From Rugamonas aquatica (lineage in GTDB: Bacteria > Pseudomonadota > Gammaproteobacteria > Burkholderiales > Burkholderiaceae_D): a stretch of DNA of 64,000 nucleotides. Location of the stretch: the NCBI RefSeq assembly GCF_009380215.1, contig NZ_WHUG01000017.1, positions 95,044-159,043 on the forward strand. The letters run 5' to 3'. Each line of letters begins with the position of its first letter. Position 1 is the first letter of the stretch. Of this stretch, positions 19,040 to 28,200 are shown one piece after another. Under the pieces are notes generated by a model. It was not told where the DNA came from. It ran no database searches and was given only the letters and a program-made list of their open reading frames with translations. A program made the position numbers and the translations under genes.

Positions 19040-19615
19040 ATGGAAGCCTTCTTCGTCTCTACCGGCATCGTCGCCCTCGCTGAAATCGGCGACAAAACCC
19101 AGCTGCTCGCCTTCTGCCTGGCCGCCAAGTTCCGCCGCCCGCTGCCCATCGTCGCCGCGATTTTCGTCGCCACCATCGCCAACCACGCGTTTGCCGCCGC
19201 CGTCGGCACCTGGATCACCAGCCTGCTCGGGCCGGACATCCTGCGCTGGGTATTGGGCGTGTCCTTCCTGGCGATGGCCGCCTGGACGCTGGTGCCGGAC
19301 AAGATCGATGAAGGCGACATGCCGCTGGCGAAATACGGCGTGTTCCTGACCACGCTGATCGCCTTCTTCGCCGCCGAGATGGGCGACAAGACGCAGGTGG
19401 CCACGGTGGCGCTGGCGGCCCGCTACGACAGCCTGGTGGCCGTGGTCTGCGGCACCACCTTCGGCATGATGCTGGCCAACGTGCCGGCGGTCTACCTGGG
19501 CGACAAGATCGCCAACCGCGTCTCGCTCAAGCTGGTGCACGGCATCGCCGCGCTGGTGTTCGCGGTGCTGGGCGTGGCCACGCTGCTGGGCGCGGGCGCC
19601 AGCCTCGGCGTGTAA
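19040..19615 (+). CDS. TMEM165/GDT1 (UPF0016) family manganese transporter
   Basis: A 191-residue membrane protein with six predicted helices in two repeats. Each repeat carries the family ion-binding motif E-x-G-D-K-T: LAEIGDKTQ (from Glu15) and AAEMGDKTQ (about 112-120). These proteins export Mn2+, or Ca2+/Mn2+ in eukaryotes; bacterial members behind a Mn riboswitch are called MntX in some species. The riboswitch upstream indicates Mn-induced expression. No clear Shine-Dalgarno is seen before the ATG at 19040, but the N-terminus matches the family's usual start. An overlapping open frame from 18999 is a shadow. Confidence 0.93.
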   Translation: MEAFFVSTGIVALAEIGDKTQLLAFCLAAKFRRPLPIVAAIFVATIANHAFAAAVGTWITSLLGPDILRWVLGVSFLAMAAWTLVPDKIDEGDMPLAKYGVFLTTLIAFFAAEMGDKTQVATVALAARYDSLVAVVCGTTFGMMLANVPAVYLGDKIANRVSLKLVHGIAALVFAVLGVATLLGAGASLGV

Positions 19616-19633
19616 GGTCAACCACTTTATGTT

Positions 19634-19662
19634 CCGCTCCGTGTGTTACCGCACGGATGCGG
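19634..19662 (+). other. Hairpin downstream of the GDT1 gene
   Basis: CCGCTCCGTG (19634-19643) pairs with CACGGA-t-GCGG (19652-19662) around an eight-base loop. It starts 18 bp after the transporter's stop. No T run follows, so it is a stable 3' hairpin or weak terminator rather than a canonical one. Confidence 0.5.
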
Positions 19663-19714
19663 AGAAATTAACAATCTATTATACTTGCCACTTGAGTATT
19701 AACAGAGGCAGGGA

Positions 19715-19969
19715 ATGCGATTGATGAGCAAGATAGCGGCGCTGTTATTGAGCGCCTGCGCAGTGAGCGTTCAAGTATATGCCGCCGAAGCGGCGCCGGC
19801 GGCCGCACATGCCGCCAGCACCGTGCAGACGGTTAAACCGGCGGCCGGCAAAGCCAACATGGTGTCGGTGCCGGAACCGGTGAGCTACAAGCTGATACTG
19901 CTCGGCATAGCGGTGCTGCTGCTGTTCGCGCGGACCGGAAAAAAACGCGAACAGCCTTGGACCAAATAA
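19715..19969 (+). CDS. Small exported protein with PEP-CTERM-like C-terminus
   Basis: An 84-residue protein with a signal peptide (about 1-23, cleavage near VYA/AEA), a roughly 30-residue Ala/Pro/Lys-rich mature stretch, then VSVPEP, a hydrophobic segment (ILLGIAVLLLFAR) and a basic tail. The order VPEP, membrane helix, basic residues is that of PEP-CTERM sorting signals processed by exosortase, although the helix is less typical than that of the protein at 35096. A Shine-Dalgarno GAGG lies seven to eight bases before the ATG at 19715, and an AT-rich ATTATACT promoter-like stretch lies upstream. It could alternatively be a small bitopic membrane protein. Function unknown. Confidence 0.72.
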   Translation: MRLMSKIAALLLSACAVSVQVYAAEAAPAAAHAASTVQTVKPAAGKANMVSVPEPVSYKLILLGIAVLLLFARTGKKREQPWTK

Positions 19970-19975
19970 ACGGCC

Positions 19976-22132
19976 TTACTGCGCGATCAGACTGACATCG
20001 TCCACCAGGAAGGCGGTCGATACCATCGTGCCTTCCACACCCTCGAAGTATATCTTCACCGTCTGCCCTTTATAGGCCGACAGGTCGAAGCTCTTTTGCA
20101 CATACGTGCTCCCCTTGTTCAGATTCGAATACGTCGCCAGCGTCGCCAGCACGGCGTTGGCGCTGCTGCGCACCTGCACCTTGAGCGTGTCGTAGGCGTT
20201 GGTGGTGGTGGTCTCACTGGACACCACTTTCAGCCAGAACGACAGATTGGCGCTGGTGGCGGCGGCCGGTATCGTCACGCTCTGGTACAGCGTGTCGGTA
20301 TGGGTGCTGCCGTAGCCATTCAGCTTGGCCTTGCCGCTGCCGCCATGCGCCGCTTGCGCCATGTCGGACGTGATCGCGGCGGCGCTGGCGGTCCATGAGG
20401 CGGCGCCGGATTCGAAGCCGCCGTTGACGATCAGCTCCGCCGGGCCGGGCGGCGTGGTGCCGCCGCCGGTGCCCTGCGTGACCCACACCGGCGCCGACCA
20501 CAGGATGTTGCCATCGTTCTGGGTGATCTTGGCGTAGTAGAAGTGCTCGCCCACGGCCGGCGTGATGGTGGTGCTGGCGGTGGCCGACAGCTGCGTCACG
20601 GTGCCGTTGCGGCCCGGGACACCCTCGTACATCTTCACCGACGATACCGTCTTGCCGCTGCTGCTGGCGAAGTTGGCGACCAGGTTGAGCGGGCCGCTGT
20701 TGGTGAAGCGCTCGCCCATCACGTGGCCGTTGGCGGTCAGGATCAGTTGCGAGGTCTTGTCCATCGTGGCGAACACGCGGCGCGCCTTGATGGCGGCGAT
20801 CATGCTGGCGGTGGTCAGCGGCGTACCGTTCGGCAGCAGCACGCCGGTGCGGTTGGTGTAGGACGCGCCCCAGTTGGCGCAGTGGTTATCCTGGTCGCTG
20901 GAGAAGGCGACGTGGTAGCCCGCCTCCAGCGCCTTGTTGCAGGCGCCTTCGTAGGTGCTGCGGCCGGTCTCGGTCTCGCTGGTGTTGGTGGAGAAGGCCG
21001 AGGTATTGAGCACTTCGCACAGCGCCATCGCCTGGTCGCCGTCGGCGGTGTAGCCCAGCGCCGTGCCGTTGACCAGGAACTGGCCCGACGATTCCGGATG
21101 GTTGAACTGGCCGACATAGCCGCGCTGGCGCATCAGCGTGTACAGGCCCGCATAGTCGCCCTTGGCGGTCAGCGTATCGGCGATCAGCTGGCCGCTGCTG
21201 TTGCTCTCCCAGCCCAGCAGCTCGGTGGTGTTGAAGATGTTCATATGGCCGCCGTTGTTGATGACGCCCCACTCCAGTCCATACATGCCGAGGAAGCCCG
21301 CGTGCGCGCTGTTGAAGTTGGCGGCGGCGGTCAGGCCGGACTGGAACAGCGCCTTGGCGGCGGCCGGATCGGCCGAGGCGTTGGTGCCGTCGGAGCCGTC
21401 GTACATATGATTGTGCTCGGAGGCCATCAGGAAATCGAGGCCCTTGTTCATCGCGTACTGGTAGGCGTCGGCCGGTCCCAGCGCCGCGCTTTGCGGCGCC
21501 TGCGCGCCGGTGCAGCTGCCCAGCGCTCCACCGCCGTCGCTATGGTTGGTCTGGCTGTGCAGGTTGCCGAGGTAGACGGTGTATGGCAGCGAGGCGGTGG
21601 CGGCAATGGCGCCCTGCACTACGCGGCCGTTGCCGCGCGCCGGCTTGGCTGCGGTCGCGGAGGTTGGCAAGGCTTTGAAGGCCGGCATGGCCTGGGCCGG
21701 ATTGCGGCCCACCGAGATATCCCAGCTTTGCTCGACGGTGTCGTCGCCGGTGACGGCCAGCATGCGCGCCACATACACGCCATCGGTCAGGATCAAGCCG
21801 TCGGCGCGGCCGTCCCAGGCGATGCTGACATCAACCGGCTTGCCGGCTATGCGCTGCACGCCCTGCCACTGCTGCACCACCACACCGTCCGGGCTGACCA
21901 GCTCCAGCCGCCACTTCACATCCTGCTCGCGTTCGAGCAAGGGGAAATCGAAACCGAGCTTGAAGGTACGGGCTTCCGGACGATCCTGGTCGGCGCCGTC
22001 GGCGGCGAACGGCGCGTGCAGCGTGGCTTCGAATTCGTGGTGATCGGCTTTGGATGCGTGGGCGGCGCCGGCGACTCCGGCGGACAACAGCATGATGAAG
22101 GCAAGGCGGGACAGCGTCTGCGATTTGTTCAC
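19976..22132 (-). CDS. Exported PHP-superfamily (CehA/McbA-like) metallohydrolase with C-terminal beta-sandwich
   Basis: About 718 residues with a signal peptide (ending near AHA). A beta-rich domain is followed by the PHP region beginning YLGNLHSQTNHSDGG, then FLMASEHNH, GLEWGV, QFNHPE and FSSDQDNH, the histidine/acid blocks expected of a PHP metal centre. The second His of the usual HxH is Gln. From about residue 575 a carbohydrate-binding-like beta-sandwich follows (ELIVNGGFESG ... FLVDDVSLI). The frame opens at an ATG at 22201, but GTG at 22132, preceded by AGAGAG and followed directly by the signal peptide, is the better start. It converges with the small PEP-CTERM-like gene. Substrate unknown; phosphoesterase activity on extracellular polymers or nucleotides is possible. 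Confidence 0.82.
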   Translation of the reverse strand: MNKSQTLSRLAFIMLLSAGVAGAAHASKADHHEFEATLHAPFAADGADQDRPEARTFKLGFDFPLLEREQDVKWRLELVSPDGVVVQQWQGVQRIAGKPVDVSIAWDGRADGLILTDGVYVARMLAVTGDDTVEQSWDISVGRNPAQAMPAFKALPTSATAAKPARGNGRVVQGAIAATASLPYTVYLGNLHSQTNHSDGGGALGSCTGAQAPQSAALGPADAYQYAMNKGLDFLMASEHNHMYDGSDGTNASADPAAAKALFQSGLTAAANFNSAHAGFLGMYGLEWGVINNGGHMNIFNTTELLGWESNSSGQLIADTLTAKGDYAGLYTLMRQRGYVGQFNHPESSGQFLVNGTALGYTADGDQAMALCEVLNTSAFSTNTSETETGRSTYEGACNKALEAGYHVAFSSDQDNHCANWGASYTNRTGVLLPNGTPLTTASMIAAIKARRVFATMDKTSQLILTANGHVMGERFTNSGPLNLVANFASSSGKTVSSVKMYEGVPGRNGTVTQLSATASTTITPAVGEHFYYAKITQNDGNILWSAPVWVTQGTGGGTTPPGPAELIVNGGFESGAASWTASAAAITSDMAQAAHGGSGKAKLNGYGSTHTDTLYQSVTIPAAATSANLSFWLKVVSSETTTTNAYDTLKVQVRSSANAVLATLATYSNLNKGSTYVQKSFDLSAYKGQTVKIYFEGVEGTMVSTAFLVDDVSLIAQ

Positions 22133-22205
22133 TAGGGACTCTCTTTGCGGTTGGTAATCCAAAAGTCTCGCAACTATGCATGACAGGAAGATGACGCACA
22201 AAGAG

Positions 22206-22229
22206 AACGCGGCGCATAAAGCGCCGCGT
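22206..22229 (-). terminator. Likely terminator of the glucan synthase gene
   Basis: A nine-base perfect stem, ACGCGGCGC with GCGCCGCGT around an ATAAA loop, lies between the glucan synthase stop and the PHP gene start. On the minus strand it is followed by TCTCTTTGTG, a modest U-rich tail. It probably separates the two leftward genes into different transcripts. Confidence 0.65.
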
Positions 22230-22282
22230 TGTGGTGTGGATGCCTAAAATGTCCAGAATGGGACACTCTGTTAAAAATTGAA

Positions 22283-25200
22283 CTAGGCCGGCACGAACAA
22301 TTCCACCTTATGGATGCTGGCCGTATCGTGCAGGTCGATCGCCATGCCCTGCTGCCGCACGCCGTCCACCGTCATGACCGGAACGGCCTCCGACGACTTC
22401 GTCACGCGGATCACATACGATGCCGCGCCGTAGCGGTAGGTCAACGTGAAGTGCTGCCACTCGGCCGGCATGCGCGGCGCCAGCGTCAGCTGGGTCGCGG
22501 TGCGGGTCAGGCCGAGCAGCGACTCCAGTATCAGGCGATACATCCAGCCCGACGAACCCGTGTACCAGCTCCAGCCGCCGCGCCCCACATGCGGCGCCAC
22601 GGCGTAGACATCGGCCGTCACCACATACGGCTCGACCTTGTAGCGCGCCATGCCTTCCGGCGTGCCGCCGTGCTGCACCGGGTTGATCATGCGCGCAAGC
22701 TCCCAGGCGCGCTCGGTCTCGCCCAGGCGGGCGAAGGCCATCGCGGTCCAGATGGCGGCGTGGGTGTACTGGCCGCCGTTCTCGCGCACACCGGGCACGT
22801 AGCCTCGGATATAACCGGGGTTCGGCCCCGCCTTGTCGAACGGCGGATCAAGCAGCTGGATGATGCCTGAATCGCGCCGCACCAGGCGCTGATTGACCTG
22901 CTCCATTGCCCCGCGCACGCGCACCGGATCGGCCGCGCCGGACAGCACGCCCCAGCTCTGCGAAATCGAATCGATCTGGCATTCCTCGTTGGTGTGCGAG
23001 CCGAGCGGCGTGCCGTCGTCGAAATAGGCGCGGCGATACCACTCGCCGTCCCATGCATTCTGTTCGACGCTGGCAGCCAGCTTCCTGGCCTCGCTGCGGC
23101 ATTCGGTGGCGAAGTCCGCGTCCTGCATCAGGTCCGCCACTTCGGCAAAGCGCTGCAGCACTTCGCACAGGAAGAAGGCCAGCCACACGCTCTCCCCTTT
23201 GCCATGCTCGCCTACCTTGTCCATGCCGTCGTTCCAGTCGCAGGAACCGATCAGCGGCAGGCCGTGCACGCCGAAGCGCAAGCCGTTGCGGATGGCGCGC
23301 ACGCAGTGCTCGTACAGCGTGCCGCTCTGGCTGGAGCGGCCGGGCAGATCGTAATACGAATCCTCTTCCGGCTTGACGGCGCGGCCCTCCAGGTAAGGCG
23401 CGCTTTCCGCCAGCACGCCGACGTCGCCGGTGGCGATGACGTAGCGCCACGCGCCCAGCGGCAGCCACAGATAATCGTCGGAGCAGTGGGTGCGCACGCC
23501 GCGATCGGACGGCGGATGCCACCAGTGCTGCACGTCGCCTTCCAGGAACTGGTGGGCGGCGCACAGCAGCAGCTGGTCGCGCAGCAGTTGCGGTTGCGTG
23601 TGGATGGTGGCCATCGCATCCTGCAACTGGTCGCGGAAGCCGAAGGCGCCGCCGGACTGGTAGTAGCCGCTGCGCGCCCACATGCGGCAGGCGATGGTCT
23701 GGTACATCAGCCAGCCGTTGGCCAGCAGGTCGAGCTGCGGCTCCGGCGTGTCGATGCGCACCGCGCCCAGGGTCTGATCCCAGTGCGCGTGCACGGCGGC
23801 CAGCGCCTCGTGCGCGGCGCCGGCGCTGCGGTGTTTTTGCACCAGGCTGCTGGCGTCGGCGTTGCGGCGGCCCGCCACGCCCAGCACGAAGACAATCTCG
23901 CGCTCCTGACCCGGCAGCAGGTCGAACGGCACCTGGATGGCGGCGCAGGCATCGAGGCCGGCGCCGGTCTTGCCGGACAGGCGGGAACGGCGCATCGCCA
24001 CCGGCGACGCCAGCGAGCCGTTACGGCCCAGGAATTCGCTGCGGTCGGCGGTGACGGAGCGCAGCGTGGCGTCGCAATTGAAGAAGGCGACGCGGCCGGT
24101 GAACTCGGTGTTGTAGGCGTTCTTGGCGAACAGCGCGCCGCTGACCGGATCGGCCTCGGTGACGATGTGCATGCCGGACTTGGAACGCATGTCGCCCAGC
24201 ACCCACTCGACGTAGCCGGTGGCCGACAGGCGCCGCGCCACCAGCGAATCGTTGCGCACCTTGAGCACCGTGTACTTGATCGGCGCGTCGATGGCGACGA
24301 AGGTGGTCATCTCGGTGGCGATGCCGGCCTCGCTGTGTTCGAACACGCTGTAGCCGAAGCCGTGGCGCGTGACGTAGCTGCCGTTGCCGCGCGCGGGCAA
24401 GGCGGTCGGCGACCAGAACTGGCCGCTCTGCTCATCGCGCAGATAGAAGGCCTCGCCGCTGGCGTCGCTGACCGGATCGTTGTGCCACGGCGTCAGGCGG
24501 AATTCATGGGCGTTCTCGTGCCAGGTGTAGGCCTGGCCGCTTTCCGAGATCACGCTGCCGAACTGCGGATTGGCCAGCACGTTGGACCACGGCGCCGGCG
24601 TGCGCTGCGCGGCGCTGGTGGTGATGACGTATTCGCGGCCGTCCGGCGTGAAGCCGCCAATGCCGTTTTCCAGCATCAATTCGCGCGCCGGGGCGGGTGG
24701 CGGAACGGCGTCCGCGTAGTCGCTGCGATTGTCCGCCAGCAGCGGCGGCATGCGCATGGCCGGCGGGCCGGGACGCTTGATCTGTTCGGCCAGCGTGCCG
24801 CGGCTGTCGCTGAGGATGGCGCGCGCCACCGATTGCAGCAGGATGCGGTCCTCGTTCGCGATCTGGTCGGCCAGGCGCACGAAGATGCCGCCCGGCCGGT
24901 CGATCGCTTGCGCGTCGATGCCGGAAGCGATCAGGCCCATGATCTGCTCGTGCAGCAGCTGGCGGTAGCCCGACTGGTCTTCGTACCAGATCACCAGGTC
25001 GACCACCAGCCCTTTGAGGCGCCAATAGGCGTGCGCCTGCACCATCTGGCGCGCCAGCTCGATGTTGGCCGGATCTTTGATCTGCAGCAGCACGATAGGC
25101 AGGTCGCCGGAAATCGCATACGCCCACAGGCCGGACTGGCCGCGCTGGTTCTTGATCAGCGTGGCGGCGTCGGCGCGCAGCGCGGCGTTCGGATAGATGA

Positions 25201-28200
25201 CCGAGTTGGCCAGGCGTCCGTACAGCTGGGCGTCTGCCTCGCTGGCGTTGAGCTGGCGCAGCACCACCTGGCTGTGGGTCCACGCCAGTTCGAACACGCG
25301 GTCGGCCAGGTGGCGGTCCTGGTATTTGTCGATCAGGTGCAGCGCGGCGTCGCGCTGCTCGGTCATGCCGGTGACGATGTCGACGATGGCCGTCTGGTCG
25401 GGCTTGAGCGTGATGGTGTAGCGGATCGCCACCACCGGGTCAAGCACCGAGCCTTCGGCGCCGCTCAGGGCCTCGTCGCTCAGCATGGCCTGCGGCGCGG
25501 CGGCGGTGTTGCCACGGCCGATGAAGCGCGAGCGGTCGGTTTCGAAGGAGACGCCGGCGACGGCGGCGTCGTGCACCATCATCGAGTGCATCAGCCACGG
25601 CATGGCGTCGGCCTGCCCGCGTGGGCGGCGCGTGCACAGGATGGCGTTTTCGTCGCGCAGGATTTCAGTCTGCACGAACAGTTTGCTGAAGGCCGGATGC
25701 GAGGCATCGGCGGCGGCGGGCGCCATCACCACTTCGGCAAAGCTGGTCACCTCGATGGTGCGCTCGCGGTCGGACTTGTTGGTGATGCGGGTGCGGCGCA
25801 GTTCGATGTCGTCTTCCGGCGAGACCACGATTTCCGTGTACAGGTCGATGTTGCGGTCGGAGCGGCGGAACTCGGCGCGGCCTTCGGAGAAGATCACTTC
25901 GTGCTTGCGCGGCTCGACCAGCGCCGGCTGGTAGGTGGTGGACCAGAACTGGCCGTCGTCCATGTCGCGTACGTAGCAGAAGTTGCCCCAGTTGTCGCGC
26001 GTGCTGTCTTCGCGCCAGCGGGTGACGGCGAGATCCTTCCAGCGGCTGTAGCTGCCGCCGCCGTTCGTCACCATGACGTGATAGCGGCCGTTGGACAACA
26101 GCTGGGTTTCCGGCACCGGTGTGCTGTGCTGGGTCAGCACGCGCATCGGCATGGCCTGCTCCGGCGCGGTGGAGCGTACGGCCGCCATCTCGGTGGTGTT
26201 GGAGTAGAAGGCGCCCGCCTGCGGGCTGCGTTCCTGCAGCACCAGCAGCGTCGATTGCAGCAGCGGATCGGATTCGAAGCGGCGCTGCATCGGCCGGTCG
26301 TGCAGCAGGTAGCTCAGCGCCAGCAGGCCCATGCCCTGGTGGTGGACCATGAAGGAGCGGATCACGGCGGCGCTCTGGCCGCGCGGCAGGCGCGAGGCCG
26401 TGTAGTCGACCGCTTCGAAGAAACCGTAGCGGCCCATATAGCCCATGCCCGCCATCTTCTGCAGGTTGAGGCAGGCCGCTTCCGGCTGCACCATCAATCC
26501 CAGCATGGTGGCGTAAGGCGCGATCACGAGGTCGTCGGCCAGGCCGCGCTTCAGGCCCAGACCCGGCACGCCGAAGGCGCGGTACTGGTAATTGAGGCTG
26601 GCGTCCACGGTGTTGTAGCCGGACTCGGATATCCCCCACGGCACGCTGCGGCGCTTGCCGTAGTCGATCTGGGCGTCGATCACCGCGTTGTAGGTCTGGT
26701 CGAGCAGCGTACTTGGATAGTTGGGCATCACCAGCAGCGGCATCAGGTATTCGAACATCGAACCGCTCCAGGACAGCAGCACCGGCTTGCCGGCGACGAT
26801 GCACAACTGGCGGCCCAGCGCGAACCAATGCTCCTGCGGCAGCTGCCCCTGGGCGATGGCGACGAAGCTGGCCAGCCGCACTTCCGACGCCAGCAGGTCG
26901 TAGTAGCTGGCGTCCAGGCGGCGCTCGGTGACGTTGTAGCCGATGGCCAGCAGGTTGGTGGTGGTGTTGTACAGGAAGCCGTATTCCATCTGGGCGTAGG
27001 CGCCGCAGCGCCGCGCCAGTTCGGACAGTTCGCGCATGCGCTCGTGCGCGGCGGCGGCGCCCTGCGCGCACAGGCCGGCCAGCAGCAGCTGGCGATCGCG
27101 TTCAGCCGGGGCCAGGTCGTTGGCCAGGACGGTGGAGGCGCTGTCGATCATGGCGGCCAGTTCGCGCAGCGTCGGCACGCGGGTCAGGCTGGTGTCGAAC
27201 ACGGCGTCCGCCGGCAGGTCGACCCAGGGCGTGAGCAGGGCCAGTTCGTCCAGCGCGGCCTGGCATTGCTGCGCCAGCGACGCGGCCCACATGGCTGCTT
27301 CGCCGTGTGCATCGGTCGCGGGAAGGCCGGCGGCGGCGGCGGCGACGCGCGTCAGCCAGGCGTGCAGCTGCTGAAGATTGCCGCTTTCCGGTGCGGGCGT
27401 CAGCGCGGCCAGCAAGGCGTTCAACTCGCGCAGACCGGCAGCGTCGGGCGCATCGGCTGTGGGCGCGGACGCCATTGCCGCGCCGCCCAGCGACTCCTGC
27501 AGCACGCGGCAGGTGGCGACGATGCCGTCCACCGTCTGCGGGCCCAGCACCGGCTGGTCGTACAGGCCGGTCAGGCCGGCCTGCAGCGTAAGCAGGTGGC
27601 CGGCGAGATTGCCGCTGTCGACGGTCGAGATGTAGATCGGGTGCAGCGGCTTAAGCGTCTGCGTGTCGTACCAGTTGTAGAAGTGGCCCTGGTGGCGCTC
27701 CAGCTGGTCCATCGTCGACAGCGTGGCGGCGGTGCGCTGCATCATCTGGCCGATGCTGATGTAGCCGAAATCGCTGGCGCTCAGATTGGCCAGCAGCGCC
27801 ATGCCGATATTGGTCGGCGAGGTGCGGTGCGCGACCACGTGGGCCGGGTGCTCTTGCATGTTATCGGGCGGCAGCCAGTTGTCCTCCGGGCCGACGTAGC
27901 GGTCGAAATAGGCCCAGGTGCGGCGCGCCAGCAGGTGCAGGAACTGCTGCTGGTCCGGCGTGAGTTTGGCCTGCCGGCGTTCGATCGGACGGCTGATCCA
28001 TTGCGCCACGGCCGGCGCCACCAGCCAGGCCAGCAGGAACAGCGCGGCCGGCGCCAGGCTGGCCGGACGCCATCCCAGCAGCGCGCCGCCGACGAACAGC
28101 GCCAGCGCCGGCGAGCACCACATGGTGCGCCAGACGCCGTCGGTGCGCGCCAGCGCCGATGCGCGCCACTCCAGCAGGTGCTTGTGCGAGACCAGCATGC

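Noticed and set aside
18999..19349. A 116-codon frame overlapping the start of the GDT1 gene
   Set aside because: It is Pro/Ser/Arg-rich, overlaps the well-conserved transporter in another frame, and lacks homology-like features.
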